A DNA stretch of 56,000 nucleotides from Mesostigma viride (GCA_009746045.1 RPFO01000938.1:790262-846261); one strand, 5' to 3'; shown: positions 9,604-22,164, counted from the stretch's first letter. Made by a program: numbers and translations. Notes: generated by a model not told the origin, from the sequence alone.

Positions 9604-10790
9604 TAAGTAAGTACTAATTGCGTGCATGTCATGTGCATGGGCATGCCACGGAGTACTACCGTAGTGGTCAAAATCACTTTGCGTCTAATTACTTTGCGAC
9701 CCCAAAACAAGGTGAAATTTATAGTTTGCGACCCAAAACTAAGGCAAAGGTTTAGGTTTGCGAGCCGATTGACTTGTTTGTGGTCAGTGGCTTGGGTCTC
9801 ATCGACTTCATGCCCCTTGGCCCCCTCTCCATGTAACCCAGCTACCCACCTGAGTATTTTTTTCGATCCATTGGGTAGCACTGCGCGGCGCAGTAACATT
9901 TGAACTTTGCAACCCAGAATGAAGCCCACATGTGCCAGTGACTAGCAGTTTGTGAGGTCGATTCGCAAACAATTAGACGCAAAGTGCCTTTGACCAATGC
10001 GGTACGCTAATCTCATTAGAAAAATAATTACACGAAAGTTACAAATATCATCTGCATCATGCCCCATGCAAAGAGCAGGGGGCGGTGTCGGATGGTATGG
10101 GTGACAAGAGGGAGCTCGCAGTAGAGCTCGGCCCGGCGACGGCGCTCTTGGTAGCGGACGCCGCTCGGATGTGACGTACGGAGCATTCTAGTGACAGCTA
10201 GTGACGTAAAGCTGCTTGCTCAGTGCCTGGTCCAGGGTCCACGCCTCGCAGCCGTAAAGGAGGATGCTGAGGACCATGGCCTTAATTGAACAGAATGCGC
10301 TTGCGCCGCTCACTAAGGTTACTAGTGACACGTCCAGAACTTGTCTAGGCGGCAGAGGGCCGCCCAGGCCTGGCCTTAATGCTGGTGTTGATGTCGTCGG
10401 CCGTGGAGGCGAGCCAGCTGCCAAGGAGCTTGAAGCGAGTCGCCGGGGGGACGGGGCTCGGCCGTCCAGCCTGGGAGGAGGGTGGGTAGGGTGGTCCCAG
10501 CGGGAAAGCCGATGGCCATGACCTCCGTTTTCTTGCTGATCATAAGCCCCACCGAACGCGCTTCCAGTGACAAGCTATCTAGCCAGAGTCGGGCGGACTC
10601 GATCCGGGGTCTCCACGAGCGTGGTGTCATCAGCGTAGATCAGATCGCTCAGTCGGTAGGGTGGGTCAACCCCGCCGTATCTGGCGTACTCCGTGATATC
10701 TCCATATCCCCGAAAGTGCTGTCCTCCGGCTTTTTGCCTTTGCACCGTGTGCAGTTCTTGGACGTTTGGAATCATGGCATGGCTAACGCG
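9604..10790 (-). mobile_element. LINE copy B with YADD box, internally deleted, interrupted by a MITE
   Basis: On the minus strand, 10,775-10,380 encodes reverse-transcriptase palm and thumb pieces: RLSDLIYADDTTLVETPDRV (YADD catalytic box), then GLMISKKTEVMAIGFPAG. After a frameshift it gives VLSILLYGCEAWTLDQALS. The body then jumps to the 3' UTR (GGGGCATGATGCAGATG at about 10,066) and ends in the ACTTACTTACTT tail at 9,604. The part between the thumb and the UTR is deleted. A TIR element sits in the UTR (9,657-10,001). Copy A abuts the tail in the same orientation, so A probably inserted into or next to B's tail. Confidence 0.75.
9657..10001. mobile_element. 345-bp MITE nested in the LINE 3' UTR
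   Basis: Near-perfect 26-bp terminal inverted repeats: 9,665-9,690 starts TGGTCAAAATCACTTTGCGT, and 9,971-9,996 ends AAAGTGCCTTTGACCA, with two central mismatches. GTAC lies on both sides (9,653-9,656 and 10,002-10,005). Other LINE copies have an unbroken GGAGTACTATGCTAATC here, which proves insertion. The interior has no coding capacity. The superfamily is not determined. Confidence 0.75.
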
Positions 10791-11002
10791 ATGACTGACT
10801 AGCTAGACGTTTTCAGTGGTTTTCCATTTGCGGGTATTTCCTCGTAAATGGTGGGAGAGCGATCGCAGCAATGGTGCTCACCACTAGACACTCCCGGCCA
10901 GTTAGGCTCGAAACACACGCCCTGATCAAGCATGCTGTTTCCGGCCCCACCGTCTAGGTCATCTAGTCGCTCTATACACGTAAGCCAGCCATAATCATAT
11001 AC

Positions 11003-11082
11003 ACGCGGACAAGATAACGGCAGGCTCGAGCTACCATGGTCCGGATTCTCCCGATTTCTGGCCTGCGCTGGTTGTCTCCTTG
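11003..11082 (-). mobile_element. SINE-like element, second of two adjacent copies
   Basis: In reverse complement it reads CAAGGAGACAACCAGCGCAG through GGACCATGGTAGCTCGAGCC to TGCCGTTATCTTGTCCGCGT. It stops where the tRNA-like B-box part would begin. It lies head-to-tail with the longer copy at 11,091-11,230, to which its shared part is nearly identical. Confidence 0.65.
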
Positions 11083-11090
11083 ATAATTTC

Positions 11091-11230
11091 AATGCACAAG
11101 GATACACATTTCCATCACCATTCATCTTCATCATCCTGAACGACTCGAAAACGCGGACAAGATAACGGCAGGCTCGAGCTACCATGGTCCGGATTCTCCC
11201 GATTTCTGGCCTGCGCTGGTTGTCTCCTTG
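11091..11230 (-). mobile_element. SINE-like element, longest copy
   Basis: It starts CAAGGAGACAACCAGCGCAG at 11,230 and continues past the fold-back part through GCGTTTTCGAGTCGTTCAGG into GATGATGAAGATGAATGGTG. It therefore carries both the A-box-like TAGCTCGAG and the B-box-like TTTTCGAGTC. It is the best reference copy in the window, with a 3' end similar to those at 20-129 and about 50,600. Confidence 0.65.
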
Positions 11231-11305
11231 ATATCCCCGGCGGGCGCCACTCCACCCGGGCAAAGCAGGCTTTTGCACGCCGGTCATAATGCTAGATTAA
11301 GACCT

Positions 11306-11937
11306 AAATTAAATTAAATTAGATTAAATTAAATTAAATTAAATTAAATTAAATTGAATTAAATTATAACATGCCTCCGTTGGGAGATCATGTAGCACAT
11401 ATTCCTTGATGGATGGTGGAGTGGAGAGAGCCGCGTAATCTAACTAACCTAACGCTAATCTACCTAGTCTAGAAAAATCCTAACTACCCTACCATCAAAA
11501 CGCCTCCTCCTCTTGGGGGGAGGTGGCTTGCCCACAGGGTCGGGCGTGTGAGCCTTGACAATCTTCTGCCACCGCGTCTTGTTCTGCATGGCAGTCCAAA
11601 GAAGGGAGAGAGAGTGGATGCGGTATTCAAACTGCATGGGCTGGGACCAGTAGGTCATCCAGCAACATCTGGGTGTAGTTCGTGACATGTTTCCCTACCC
11701 TTTTGGGAATACCCTTGGGCCAGGCCAGGTCAGAATATGCCGCCCTGGCTGGCCAAGCCGCTGGGGGCCTGCCAGACCAAGGGCGGTGTCGACCTGGCTG
11801 GTGCGAGCAAGGTGTCCCACAAATGCTATCCTACGCTGTCTAATCTCGTCCGAATCACGAGGCATGCCCTGATACAAAGACTCTAATGACGGGCGCTTGG
11901 AAAACCCTACGTTCATAATGCTATAGTCCACCATCAT
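11306..11937 (-). mobile_element. LINE family 2, C-terminal fragment with (AATTT)n tail
   Basis: The minus strand encodes the C-terminal end of a non-LTR polyprotein: GFSKRPSLESLYQGMPRD, then IAFVGHLARTSQVDTALGLA. After a frameshift it reads NYTQMLLDDLLV, then AMQNKTRWQKIVKAHTPDPV, a typical LINE carboxy end, and a stop near 11,464. The 3' UTR (ATGTGCTACATGATCTCC, then GGAGGCATGTTATAATTTAA) ends in about ten AATTT units (11,306-11,360). Its tail differs from the (ACTT)n family, so this is a second lineage. The same UTR and tail recur on the plus strand at 22,165-22,243. Confidence 0.7.
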
Positions 11938-12189
11938 GATGAATCTTCGTTGGCAACCCCCTCACACGATATGCCGGAATCATGCTACTGTCAACATCCA
12001 GCTGTTTCACTCCACCGGCCGTAACTTCTGCCGAACAGCGACCCTGCCATGGATTTACCTGCGAAGAGGCCTTTTCTAAGTCGACGAAGCTGCCGAGCTT
12101 TTACCTGGCAAATGGCCAGGCCTTAACACCATCCTCAACGCTGCCCTCTTGACCCTGACAGTCCACGACCACCTCGATCGCCACCCACC

Positions 12190-15110
12190 ATGCACGCTTA
12201 TGTTCCACACCCGCCGAGACCTCCATGCATCCACTCCACCATCACCCACATTACAGCAGGCCTGCAGCAGCAGCGGCAGCTCCTACATCAGCTCCAGCAA
12301 CAACTTGCCGCCTCCATCATGACCCCTGCCAAGACGGCACCTAGGCCGCCACGCTTCAGAACCCTACGGAGCTCATCAACCAAATCAAAACAGCACTCAA
12401 GCTATAGGCCATGCAGCACACTGGATGCTATGCACGAACCGGCATTCGCTCATGCAGTACTGTGGTACGTGGCGTCCCCTCAAACGTCGACGATGTGCAC
12501 ACCTTGCCTGGGCACCTCATGCAGTACCTCCGGGGCGACCCCTTCCTGCATGGGGAAGCTCGGCATGGCCCAAGACATCGTCATCCGCCAGCTAGGCACG
12601 TCGGCTCGGCGGCCCCTCCGCCCCCGTCCTAGCTGGTGGAATTCCGCCGCACTCTTGAAGAGGACAAACTGCATGCTAGCCGGTGCTAAAGGCCCGCCGG
12701 CAGCTGCAGCAAGGTGACTTGAGCAATGATGGATGATTACTATGTCTATACCCCGGAGCAGCTCGAGGCCCGGGCTGCCGCCAGTGAACCGCCCGGAGGT
12801 CGATCCACCAGCCTCAGCTACTGGACGGCCAAGCAGGCCCAACGTACCGCGCAACTACGGTGCAGCGTCTATGCCCGCCTCTGTAATGGCGTGTTCATCG
12901 TCCGCATTAACGGCCGGGACCTCCTCCAACCAATGACGGCGACCCCGTGGATACCGCCATCCCGGCCGGCGCCCCAGCCCCCTGCCCGGCCCCCGGGCGT
13001 CACCGGCGTCACCGGCTCACCGCCATCGCCACCGGCCTCGCTCGACGGCCACCCAATCGACCCTGCATGCGTGGGGAGCGGCCGGCCGGGGCCACGCTCA
13101 GGTATATGGCTGCCGGGCCTGGCTGCATGGTGATCGTCCCGCTAAATTCACCCGCTTTGCGGCATGCCCGAGGAGCCCGCGCTGCGAACCCTTCTCAGCA
13201 CTGAGTAATGATGACGCTCGCGGCTCCGCGGCTTCGCAGCCGTCTTGCATGCAGTGGGATCTGCCTAACTCCCCTTCCGATATCCCGCCCCTTTGCCTTC
13301 GCAGCCCAGCTCCCCAGGGCTGTCGGAGAGATCGAAAGCAAATCTATAATGCGTGTGAGACGCAGACTCATTCTTAACCCTGGCCACCCGAGCCAACCGT
13401 CCGCGTCGCCGCGACGCATTGGCAGGAAGAATCAAAACGGTGATCAATATTGAAAGCATTTATAAGTCGACCTCAACCCGCCACCCCTACCCCCCCACCT
13501 CGATCCACCACCACCCTCATCACCACCCTGCTCCATCCGATCCGCCCCCACCTCCGCCCGCACCTCCCCGCTTTTCGGTCGAAAAGCACGCCATGGCACT
13601 GATATGGTCATCGCCATGCCTTGGAACAACGCCTGGCCGCCCGCTCCCTCCATGCAGCCCGACGCTGACCGCTGTCACTGCCGGCCTGCGCGCAGAGGCG
13701 ACTGTCAGTGCCATCGAGTCTCCAATCTTATTGGTTTCGATCTGCATCGACAATATCATCGCCATGCATCCTGGGATCGAATCCAAGAACACCGGTGCAC
13801 TGCACCGGCTCGCGGACCGACCGAGCCCTGCAGCTGCTGACGATCGACATTGACGGTTGGCGGTTTCATTATGGAGCTAGTAGGCGGCGTCGGCACCGGG
13901 AAGTGGGGGGAGTCGGTCCTCTGCTCCCCGCTCGCCGAACGCCAAATGCATGGGCGAACCCCATGCAGCCATGCATGGTCAACGCCCGCCTCCTCGCGGC
14001 CACCTTCCATTCGGTGGAGGGCCACTCGACGTACGCCCTGACGGTGCATGGGCATCGATCGGTTACGCACCGCGCACTCCGGCCATGCACGTACCTCGAT
14101 CAGTGAACAAGATCGAGCAAGGACTTCTTTGCTGAGCTGGAGAACCGAACGGCACCCCTGCATATGGTCGCAACTATACCTCGCTCTGCTATACTCGACG
14201 CCAACGCAACGCAACCACAAGGAACTGGAGGATGTCAGCACGCCCCCAACGGTACCGGGTCTCCAATGGCAACACTGCACTTTTTGCTGATTTGCTAATT
14301 ATGACATCTGATTTGGTGCCTGCCATGCAACACCCGCTGTCCGCATAGTTATGATCGATGATGGCTCTGGTCACGTACACGTACTGTCACATATCCCGCC
14401 GCCAACTGGCACTGAAAGCTTCCTCGACTATGCTGCCGCACAAGCGTCAACAAGGATCTGTACTAGCTGCTCGATCGATCGCATGTGATCCGGCCCCGGC
14501 CCTGCATGCATGGTGCGCTCGATCATATCATCGCATCGTCACCGCCCGCATCCGCCTGCAATTCCCCTCGCGCACTTTCGTATAAGCACGTGGCACCACC
14601 TGATTTGCGCACACTGCAGTTGCTTGAGACATCTGACGAAGCTCTGGAGGACTTGATCCCTGAAAAACTTGCCCACATTAAGCGCGCAGCGGAGTTCGTC
14701 GATGCGCTGGACATTTCCCGGCCAGCCACGCCCGGCTGCCGGCCGCTGCCGCCGGCATCGGCCCTAGCTTCGGCCGATGCCGCCGGCCGGCCGGCATCGG
14801 CCCTAGCTCAGTCGGCACCTCGCTGGCAAGCTACCCGCGGCACTGAGGCGGACCCCGGCTGCCCCACCGACACCCGCTTCACCATGGCCTGCACGGGCTC
14901 CCAGCCGTCTTCCAGGCCCCGCAATTATGCATATAAGCCCTAGGCGAGACAACCGCGACCCCGACCGCTTTGCTCGCCTCAGAGACGCATACCACTCGGC
15001 CATCCGGCAGGCAACCAAGGAGCAGGAGGACCTCCACTACAATACGCTTCCGCGGACACCTTTTTCAGCGGCCAGGGAAAGTGCCCCCGGGCTTCCGGGG
15101 CGAATCCAGC
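12190..15110 (+). pseudogene. Decayed GC-rich coding-like region, probably 5' part of a LINE
   Basis: Several overlapping plus-strand frames of high GC look protein-like but are broken. 12,190-12,717 has a Gln-rich segment (LQQQRQLLHQLQQQLAASIM). 14,590-14,730 encodes APPDLRTLQLLETSDEALED then LIPEKLAHIKRAAEFVDALD. 14,945-15,050 encodes RDPDRFARLRDAYHSAIRQA, which resembles linkers before LINE reverse transcriptases. A YADD-bearing RT fragment follows at 16,730-17,551 on the same strand. The assignment to one element is inference from order and orientation. Confidence 0.3.
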
Positions 15111-15119
15111 AATTAAGCG

Positions 15120-16700
15120 CTGCGGAACTTATAGATACTAAAATTTCGTTTTTGGTTCGTACCGTACAGCCAATCATTTTGCGCCCGGATCAAATTGTGA
15201 TCTGGTCACTGAACACGAAAATTTCAGCGGAACGCACGATCCACAAACACAACTAGACTAGAGAAAATTTTCAGTGACGAAAATGTAGCACCGTGTATAA
15301 CCAATCAAAATGTAGTAGGACTTCGCTACTTAATTAGTCACGTTCGGAATTTTTCCCCGCAAGATTTCCCCCGCATGATTCCCCCCGCTAGGTTCAGGCT
15401 CCAGTCGATGCTCGCCAAATGGCGCAAAACGAACCAACAATTAATTGTTGAATCTTGAAGGTGCGAATCTTAGGTACAGCTCGGGTAACATTCTCACTCA
15501 TTTCGCGTCTCCTATGAACCGTATTGTAGTGTCAATATGTCCACGAATACTTCGCCCACCTCGAGGTCGGACCAGCACTGCTGACATACGGCAAGTACGC
15601 CCCGATCCGCCTGTGCCACGCCCAACGGCCAGCCGCGCGGCGCCGGCGCGCATACTTGGCGGCGCCGCGGACGCTCTCGATTGATCTGGCTCACCGCAGC
15701 ATGCAGCTCGACCAGTGGTATTCCTCCCTCTGAGTCGATCCCTCCGGCTGCTCGCCGAGCCCGCTGGCCACCACCTCTGTCGCTCAAGGCCCTCTACTAT
15801 AGCGGCCGCCCGCCTGCATGGCGCCTGCGGGCGCTCCTGCTCCGCCCACGCCGCCCGCCGCTGCACTTGATGCATGATGAGCAGCTAGGACTACACATAC
15901 CCGCCCATAGTGTAACGAAACCCCTGGCCGACCCGGCCCAACCGCTGTCGATCACCGAGACCCGGATCGAGCGCTGCGCCGCCGCACCAAGCAACTCCGC
16001 TTAATTCTACGCCGCCGTATATATAGCGTCACCTGACCAGCTCCCCGCCCCGGCCAGTGATAATTAATCTGACTCGGCGCTCACGGGGTTCTCAGTGCTT
16101 GACGTCTGCAACCGGATCTTGCTATAGCTATATCTTATCTTGCTATAGCTATCTTGCTATTAATGTCGACGGCATCAATTCCTGAGTGCATCAGCAGCAC
16201 AGCTAGCTACCGTATTATTATGCCGAGCTGTACAAAAACAATGGTTCCCCTGCATGACGGCTGACGACCCCACCAACTACCGATCGAGGACGGAGTCTGC
16301 ATTGGTGCATCCATGCAGAGCGCCAGTCACTCAAGTTGTTCATGCGCATGATCCTCAAGAAACCGCCTTTGTTCTGCTCTCGACCGTCGATCACGTTGGG
16401 GCCGGAGAGTCACATGGGCCGCTTTAGTCCTGGGCGCAACACTGTACGTCATGGCCATAGATCTTCGTCGCGCGCCGTCTCTTCGAGGAAATTGCGCTAG
16501 CTCCTGCAACCTCAGGGACTTTCCCGCCATCCTGATCTTCGTACCGACTTCTGATTCTGTCCTGAGGTCCTCTGCATGCATGGGCCGCTTGATCTATTAT
16601 ATGGGCTGTCCTTGCTCGCACTCGCGTCCCCATGCACTCCCCTGATTATACTGTCTGACATGATCCGCACGCTGTATGAGGGGTCGACCTAGCTGCGACC
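15120..16700. other. Mixed region without an assignable gene
   Basis: 15,120-15,480 is AT-rich and interrupts the coding-like stretch. 15,500-16,000 is GC-rich and partly open in one plus frame (VGPALLTYGKYAPIRLCHAQ) before stops. 16,000-16,700 has short AT patches and many CATGCATG motifs. I see no clear element ends. Confidence 0.3.
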
Positions 16701-16729
16701 ACCTTGAGCAATGCGCACTCAACACGGCT

Positions 16730-17551
16730 TTACCCCGCCATGTCCACTGCAGTTCGCAGACCGGTGTCTGGCAGGCCGGTTGCCACCTGTCACCGGGTAC
16801 CTGTTTATTATTGTACAGTGGAGTATGTTATGCGTGCCAGGCATGCACGTGCCGTCCCGCTTTGCATGCTCTGCATGCTGGCTGGCCGTGCCCCTGGCCT
16901 ATAGTGATCACGAACGAGCTTCAGGTGGGGAAGGGGGGCCAACCAATTACAGTCAGACTTTACTAGCCGACCTCATCTATGCCGACGACATCACGCTCGA
17001 TCGATCATTGAGAAGCCGGAGTCTGCCCAACTTAATTGGCTGGATCGACTGCATGCATGGCGCTCGATTGAGGCTCGGTCAGCCTGTACATATGTTGGTC
17101 TAGAAATCAGCCCCAAAATTAATAATGGGGGCCCTGGCTCTCAGCCTGGCTGGCCCCCCGCCCCCATATGCACCGATCCACCACTTATGGTTAGACCGTT
17201 ATGAGACGACACCGAGGTCAATTTCCCTACTTCAGGCAGCTTCAAGTTGCTCGGCAGTTGGCTTCCATCCCGGCCGACTCCAAGGACGACCTGACGAGGC
17301 CTGTGGATAGATAGGCATGGCGTGGGCGCAACTCCATGACCACCGCCGCTGGTGGAGCAACCCCGCCCTACCCCGGATCGATCGTCAAGTGTGACCTCTT
17401 CAAGGTCGTCATTCTGACGATCCTGACATATGGCGCCGAGACCTGGACACAGTCTGACGCAGGACTCAGCTGGAGAAACGACTCGACGGCAACATCACAA
17501 AGATGCTGCGCAAGGCCTTTACAATATCCCCTTTGGTTTGCTCATTATTAG
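16730..17551 (+). mobile_element. Decayed LINE reverse transcriptase (YADD)
   Basis: Three ordered RT landmarks appear in different frames. TGVWQAGCHLSPG (near 16,770) corresponds to the conserved TGVRQGCPLSP motif. LLADLIYADDITLD (near 16,970-17,000) is the catalytic box. LFKVVILTILTYGAETWTQ (near 17,395-17,455) matches the LFK...SxLLYGxExWT thumb motif. Frameshifts separate them, so this is a dead copy. It is clearly more diverged than the (ACTT)n-tailed copies and probably a different family. Confidence 0.65.
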
Positions 17552-17559
17552 TGTCTATC

Positions 17560-19680
17560 TACCTAGAAAAAGGCCTCAATTGGGTGTTGCATGTAATTAC
17601 AATGAGCCAACAAACTTAACTCCAAATATGAGTGAAGGCCATGCATTATTATGATTGTTTTGGGGTTCCCAGCACTTAACATCAGTCAAATAGCCATAAT
17701 ACCTATTTAATTATGATTTAATAAAACAGGGTGTCGCTGCCACGGCACCATCAACACAACATGACCACCATAGATACAAGCGACAAAAAGGTGCCAGTAG
17801 TAACTAGTACAGTTCCATCTGCATGTAACGTTTCTTTTGGACCTTACGAGGTGTCCCCACGACACGGTAAGCATGGCATGACATCATGGGCATGCTCCCC
17901 AAGGGACCCCTCACACACACTTGCACGGCCGGGGCTGTCGAGCAGCACTGCAGGCAGCAATAGCCTGCCATGCATGGTATTGCACGTAAACATGAGGAAT
18001 CCAAAGCCTCTATTATTACAAACACGCACAATTAAGGATCATGCATTATATCATGATAGGTGTTACCTTCCAAGCGCGTAGCTTCACTCACATAGCCCCA
18101 ATATCTAGGTTGTTACGGTATATATTATGACAGGGGTTTGCTGCCGCAGCAGCAGATGAACAGCACATGGCAAGATATACAAGCATAACTGGACAACATT
18201 TGCACACTCTTCTAGACCTCTTAGCTTGATTTTGGGCTTTGCAAGGTTTGCCTGTGACATGGCCAGCATGGCAGGAACTGCCATGCTTCTTATGGAAAGC
18301 AAACACGTCTACGCGGCGGGGGCCAGCCGCAGAGCACTGCACGAAGTACTATAATAATAATTAACCTGCCTTACGTCACATCGGCACTAGGCGCCGATCT
18401 AGGCAGCTAAAACCTGACGATATCACAAGCAAATCGATGCCATTACCTTTCTACCACCAGGGCGCACTTACCTTTCAATCACACCCCTCACCATGCACAC
18501 CCGGGATATCATAAGCACGCATATATGCGCTGGCGCTGAACGTGGCTGCATTAGAAAAGCTGTTCAAGCTCGGCGTTTTCAAGTTGTCCGGAAGCGATGC
18601 AGCCCGCAAATCTGGCCGGACATGCAGACGCTCCATGCGTCGTCCATTGACGTATGAAAGCGGCTGCAGCGGCCTCACCAGCGCTGTTCGCATAATGGCG
18701 CTCCCATAGCTGGGGGTGCGCGCGCGTTTACTGTCCGCATCCCAGTGTTTCCTAGCTAAAAACACCCCTTCCTCTACCTATACGGATCCACGCCAAAAGG
18801 CTCGGAAAGAGCCAGTGCCGGCCACCCCCAGTAACGGCTGCCCCAACATCCCCCCCCGCGCCGTTCCGCTAGTCTCCTTCCCAGCATATCGAAGCACCGG
18901 CCTGCTGGTGCAGGCGCACTATAATAATTGAACGCCAATCAATTATGCCCCATCTGAATTTCACTAACCTGCAGGCATTCAGCACACAAATAACGACGGC
19001 CACGAATTTAGAAATCGACTTTTGACCCATTTAGCGATCGGGCTAGCTTCACGGATAATTCATCTCCCCAACGCGCTCGACTTACTGGTCGAAATGATGC
19101 ACGAACGTGGCCATACGGTCTATTTTACTCGAGGCCGCCATGCATGGTCATGCATTCGTGAAAATTCGTCGTCCGGTTGCATGAAAGTGGCCAAAATAGG
19201 TACTTTTCCACCTCATTAATTAATTAGTTAATTAAACTCGTGCTCCCGTTGGGGAGTCACGGAGCACCGAAGTGCTTTTAATCCCTGTGTGTGCACAACA
19301 GGAGAAAGGGCAGAGACCCCCAGTCTCCTTCATGCCTAAGGCATGCCACAGCTGCATTCGGGCGCGCTAGCTAAACGGACACGCTAACGATCCGGCAATC
19401 TGTGGGTGCAATAAGACCCATGTGAGCATGGCATAACAAGGGAGCGTGTGCAAGGAATCTCGTCTTAGCCAGGACGTAGCATGGCTGTACAAGGACTAAG
19501 CTAAGGCTATGGCTGGTTGTGTATATACCGTGCGTTTGCGGCACGTGACTATAGGTATCATTGTTGGCACAGCTAGGCAAACAGTCTAAGCATGGCTGCC
19601 TTAGCGGCAGTGACTCCAATGGTTACAAGCTAGGGCTATTGCTATTCTAGCCCGCGCTGGGGGCGTCCACATCTTGTGTT
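17560..19680. other. No recognisable gene
   Basis: Two kilobases with only short, mutually overlapping ORFs. A copy of the palindromic AT-rich repeat (see 3,004-3,072) lies at 19,207-19,258. CATGCATG-type motifs are frequent. A 96-codon minus frame at 18,475-18,765 has no domain I can name. Confidence 0.35.
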
Positions 19681-19683
19681 TGA

Positions 19684-21023
19684 TCATGCATCAGGTCCCC
19701 GCCCCTCCAGTACACCTTGGGCTTTGGGGGGTCCTGCTTGTGGCGGAGGTATTCCGGCCACAGGTCGCGTCGCTGCTGCTGCTGTCAGAGCGGGGGTCAG
19801 GTCGTCGTCCAGCGTCCAGGTGAGGTCGTGCAACCGCTTGCGACGGGAGAGGAACCGCTGCTTGTCCTCACGGGAGGGGAAGGTGAGCAGGACTGGTGGG
19901 GGAGCCGCCTTGTCCCGTGAGTGGGGAAGGCGGTGCATGACACCCACACATTTCGATCTATACCTCACCTACCAAGCTCATGAGGGTAAGGAGCTCGTCG
20001 GCAAGGGAGGTTGACGTCTCACCTGGCTTCTGGGGGAAGCGACGCAGCACCACCCGGCAGTCGCGGCGGGCGCGGTCGGTGGCCTCCCGTTGTTGAGCCT
20101 GGCGAATTAAGGTCATCAAGCTCCTGCATGGAGCTTCGTAGCGATGGCGTCGGTGGTGGAGGCGGTCGCTGTCCGCAGCAGGTCCGCATAGGATAGGGGC
20201 GGGAGGTCACCAGCATCCATCCGGGGTGGCTGGGATGCGATGGTGGCCGTCTGCTCCGCTATCTTTGGTACCTGTGAGGCAAGGGCCTCGGTGTGGGCGG
20301 TGATGGCTTCGATCAAGCTTCTTCATGAGCACGCCGCACTTGCCCTCCACCTGGTTAAGGCGAGAGACAAGTGCAGCGTGCGTGTCCGATGCCTGCGCCG
20401 CGGTGTGCAGCGCCGTGAACTGCATGGGTTGGAGCTTGTTTCCACATTGGAGACCCGGGCCTCCACCGTGTTGAGCGTTGTGTTCAGCGAGGTCAGCTTC
20501 TCGGCCAACGGCCAGGTCACGTGCTCGATCCTCCAGCACTGCTCGGATATGTCATCCTTGCATGCAGAGGGAGGGAGCCGACGTGGCTGCCGGCTGCGCA
20601 GGCTGGGCTGGGGTGCGGAGCTCAGACTGTGATGATGGCGGCTTAAGTGAGCTGGAAGTGGCTGCACAGGATAGCGAGGCGCAGGGTGGGCAGGTCGTGG
20701 TGAATGGGCCCGCCGTGCCCCATGAGCTTGCCATCCTTTGCTAAGAACTTGACTATTGCTGCGCAATGTTCGTCTTTCGTCCGGGCCAGCCAGGCGCTGA
20801 AAGAGCTAGAAGGAATCGTGGCTTGGGAGGTAGTGGCTCCAGTTTTCGTGGCAGGGTTTCTTGGGTTCTGCATGGTGAGGCGCTTGGCGATGGGTTTGCT
20901 GGCGGTGGGCCGGGTTTGTACGTGGGCCCAGTCGGCTGGGCAACGACGATGGCGAGTGGGTTGGGCTGGGAGCCGGAAGGCTCCTTGTCCAAACTCGATC
21001 CGTTTTGCTTTTTGGGTCGTCAT
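19684..21023 (-). pseudogene. Decayed non-LTR retrotransposon ORF1-like gene
   Basis: Reading the minus strand from MTTQKAKRIEFGQGAF (21,023), successive frames give AWLARTKDEHCAAIVKFLAK. A coiled-coil-like stretch follows (EKLTSLNTTLNTVEARVSNV, then ALVSRLNQVEGKCGVLMKKL, then IEAITAHTEALASQVPKIAE). Next comes LPPLSYADLLRTATAS, and finally VLLTFPSREDKQRFLSRRKR with LTWTLDDDLTPA. The last block resembles the nucleic-acid-binding C-terminus of plant and algal L1-type ORF1 proteins. At least three frame changes are needed, so it is not functional as read. No RT follows directly on this strand. Confidence 0.55.
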
Positions 21024-21084
21024 AGCTGCTTGTCACGTGCGTAACTTTGGCAATACTGCGTTTCAGCCGTAACCGATTATATTG

Positions 21085-22160
21085 GCATGTGCGTCTCAAA
21101 AAAGCGCATCGAATGCAAGTGGTCTGACCGAAGTTGGGGCTCAGACGCAACAGATCTGAACTCCGCCGTCAGCCATCATACCGCCGTCAGCCAATTTTTA
21201 GCGTGATTCCACCTCATGCACATATCTTTCAGTAACCGTCGACCCCTGTCGACCCCAACGGGTCAGGACGCTCAGCACATATATTACCAGATTCGCGCCA
21301 CTGGGGCTGGACGACCCATAGGACCGGTCCTTTCCGCCAAATAACCGTCCCCAGGTGACCTTGGTGAAAAATGCCTCGATATTAATTGAGCCAAAAGGCC
21401 TCAATTGAGGCCTCTGGGTAAATAGACATTGAGTAGTGAGGATTTGTACGCTGATTTGCCCTATGAATATGTTTTCCACGGCATTATTAGGCGCCGCGGC
21501 GCCTGGGTCTAGCCGGGCACCTGGCCCGCATAGATCGATCAGGTAGCCACACCTATATTTAGCAGATAGACTAGCTGGCACCAATTAGCCCGCCCATGCA
21601 GCCCGGACGTTTTGTCCTCACCTGGTGTGCCCCAGGCTGCGTGCGGCAGGGCCGCCACCCCGCCCACCCGTGCATGGACTTTCCGGCCGTGATATAGGCT
21701 ATATAGGCATGTCCAGACATGTGCTATCCCCTAGATGAGACGGGCTCACACCGGCCGGGCTGCCGGCCTGACTGCAACCTGGTTTGTCTGTAATATGGAG
21801 CTAGGCAGATGGTTCACAAGGATAGTCATGGCATGATGAGTATAGTGCATGATAAATTTATTTAACATGCACTATAGGAGACCACCCGGCCCCAAGTCTG
21901 CATATGGGGGCTCCACGTGTGACCGCGCATGCATGGCATTCATATGTATATAGCGATTCGGCCCGTGGTGCCCACAACCCTGTAACTAGTCCTGAACTAC
22001 AGATAGGCAATAGCTAGCATAATCCATTCCGGCCATCCCATGTTTCCCTCCCACAGAGGACTGATGCAGTTACGTGTACATTAATCAATTAATTAGTTAA
22101 CTATTAATTATTAATAAATTTATTAATAATTGGATGAATAGATATGGGGAGAGCATGACA
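21085..22160. other. No recognisable gene
   Basis: A 128-codon minus frame (21,198-21,584) has no recognisable domain. An AT-rich patch at 22,080-22,140 (TTAATTAGTTAACTATTAATT) can fold on itself. Nothing else stands out. Confidence 0.35.
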
Positions 22161-22164
22161 GCCC

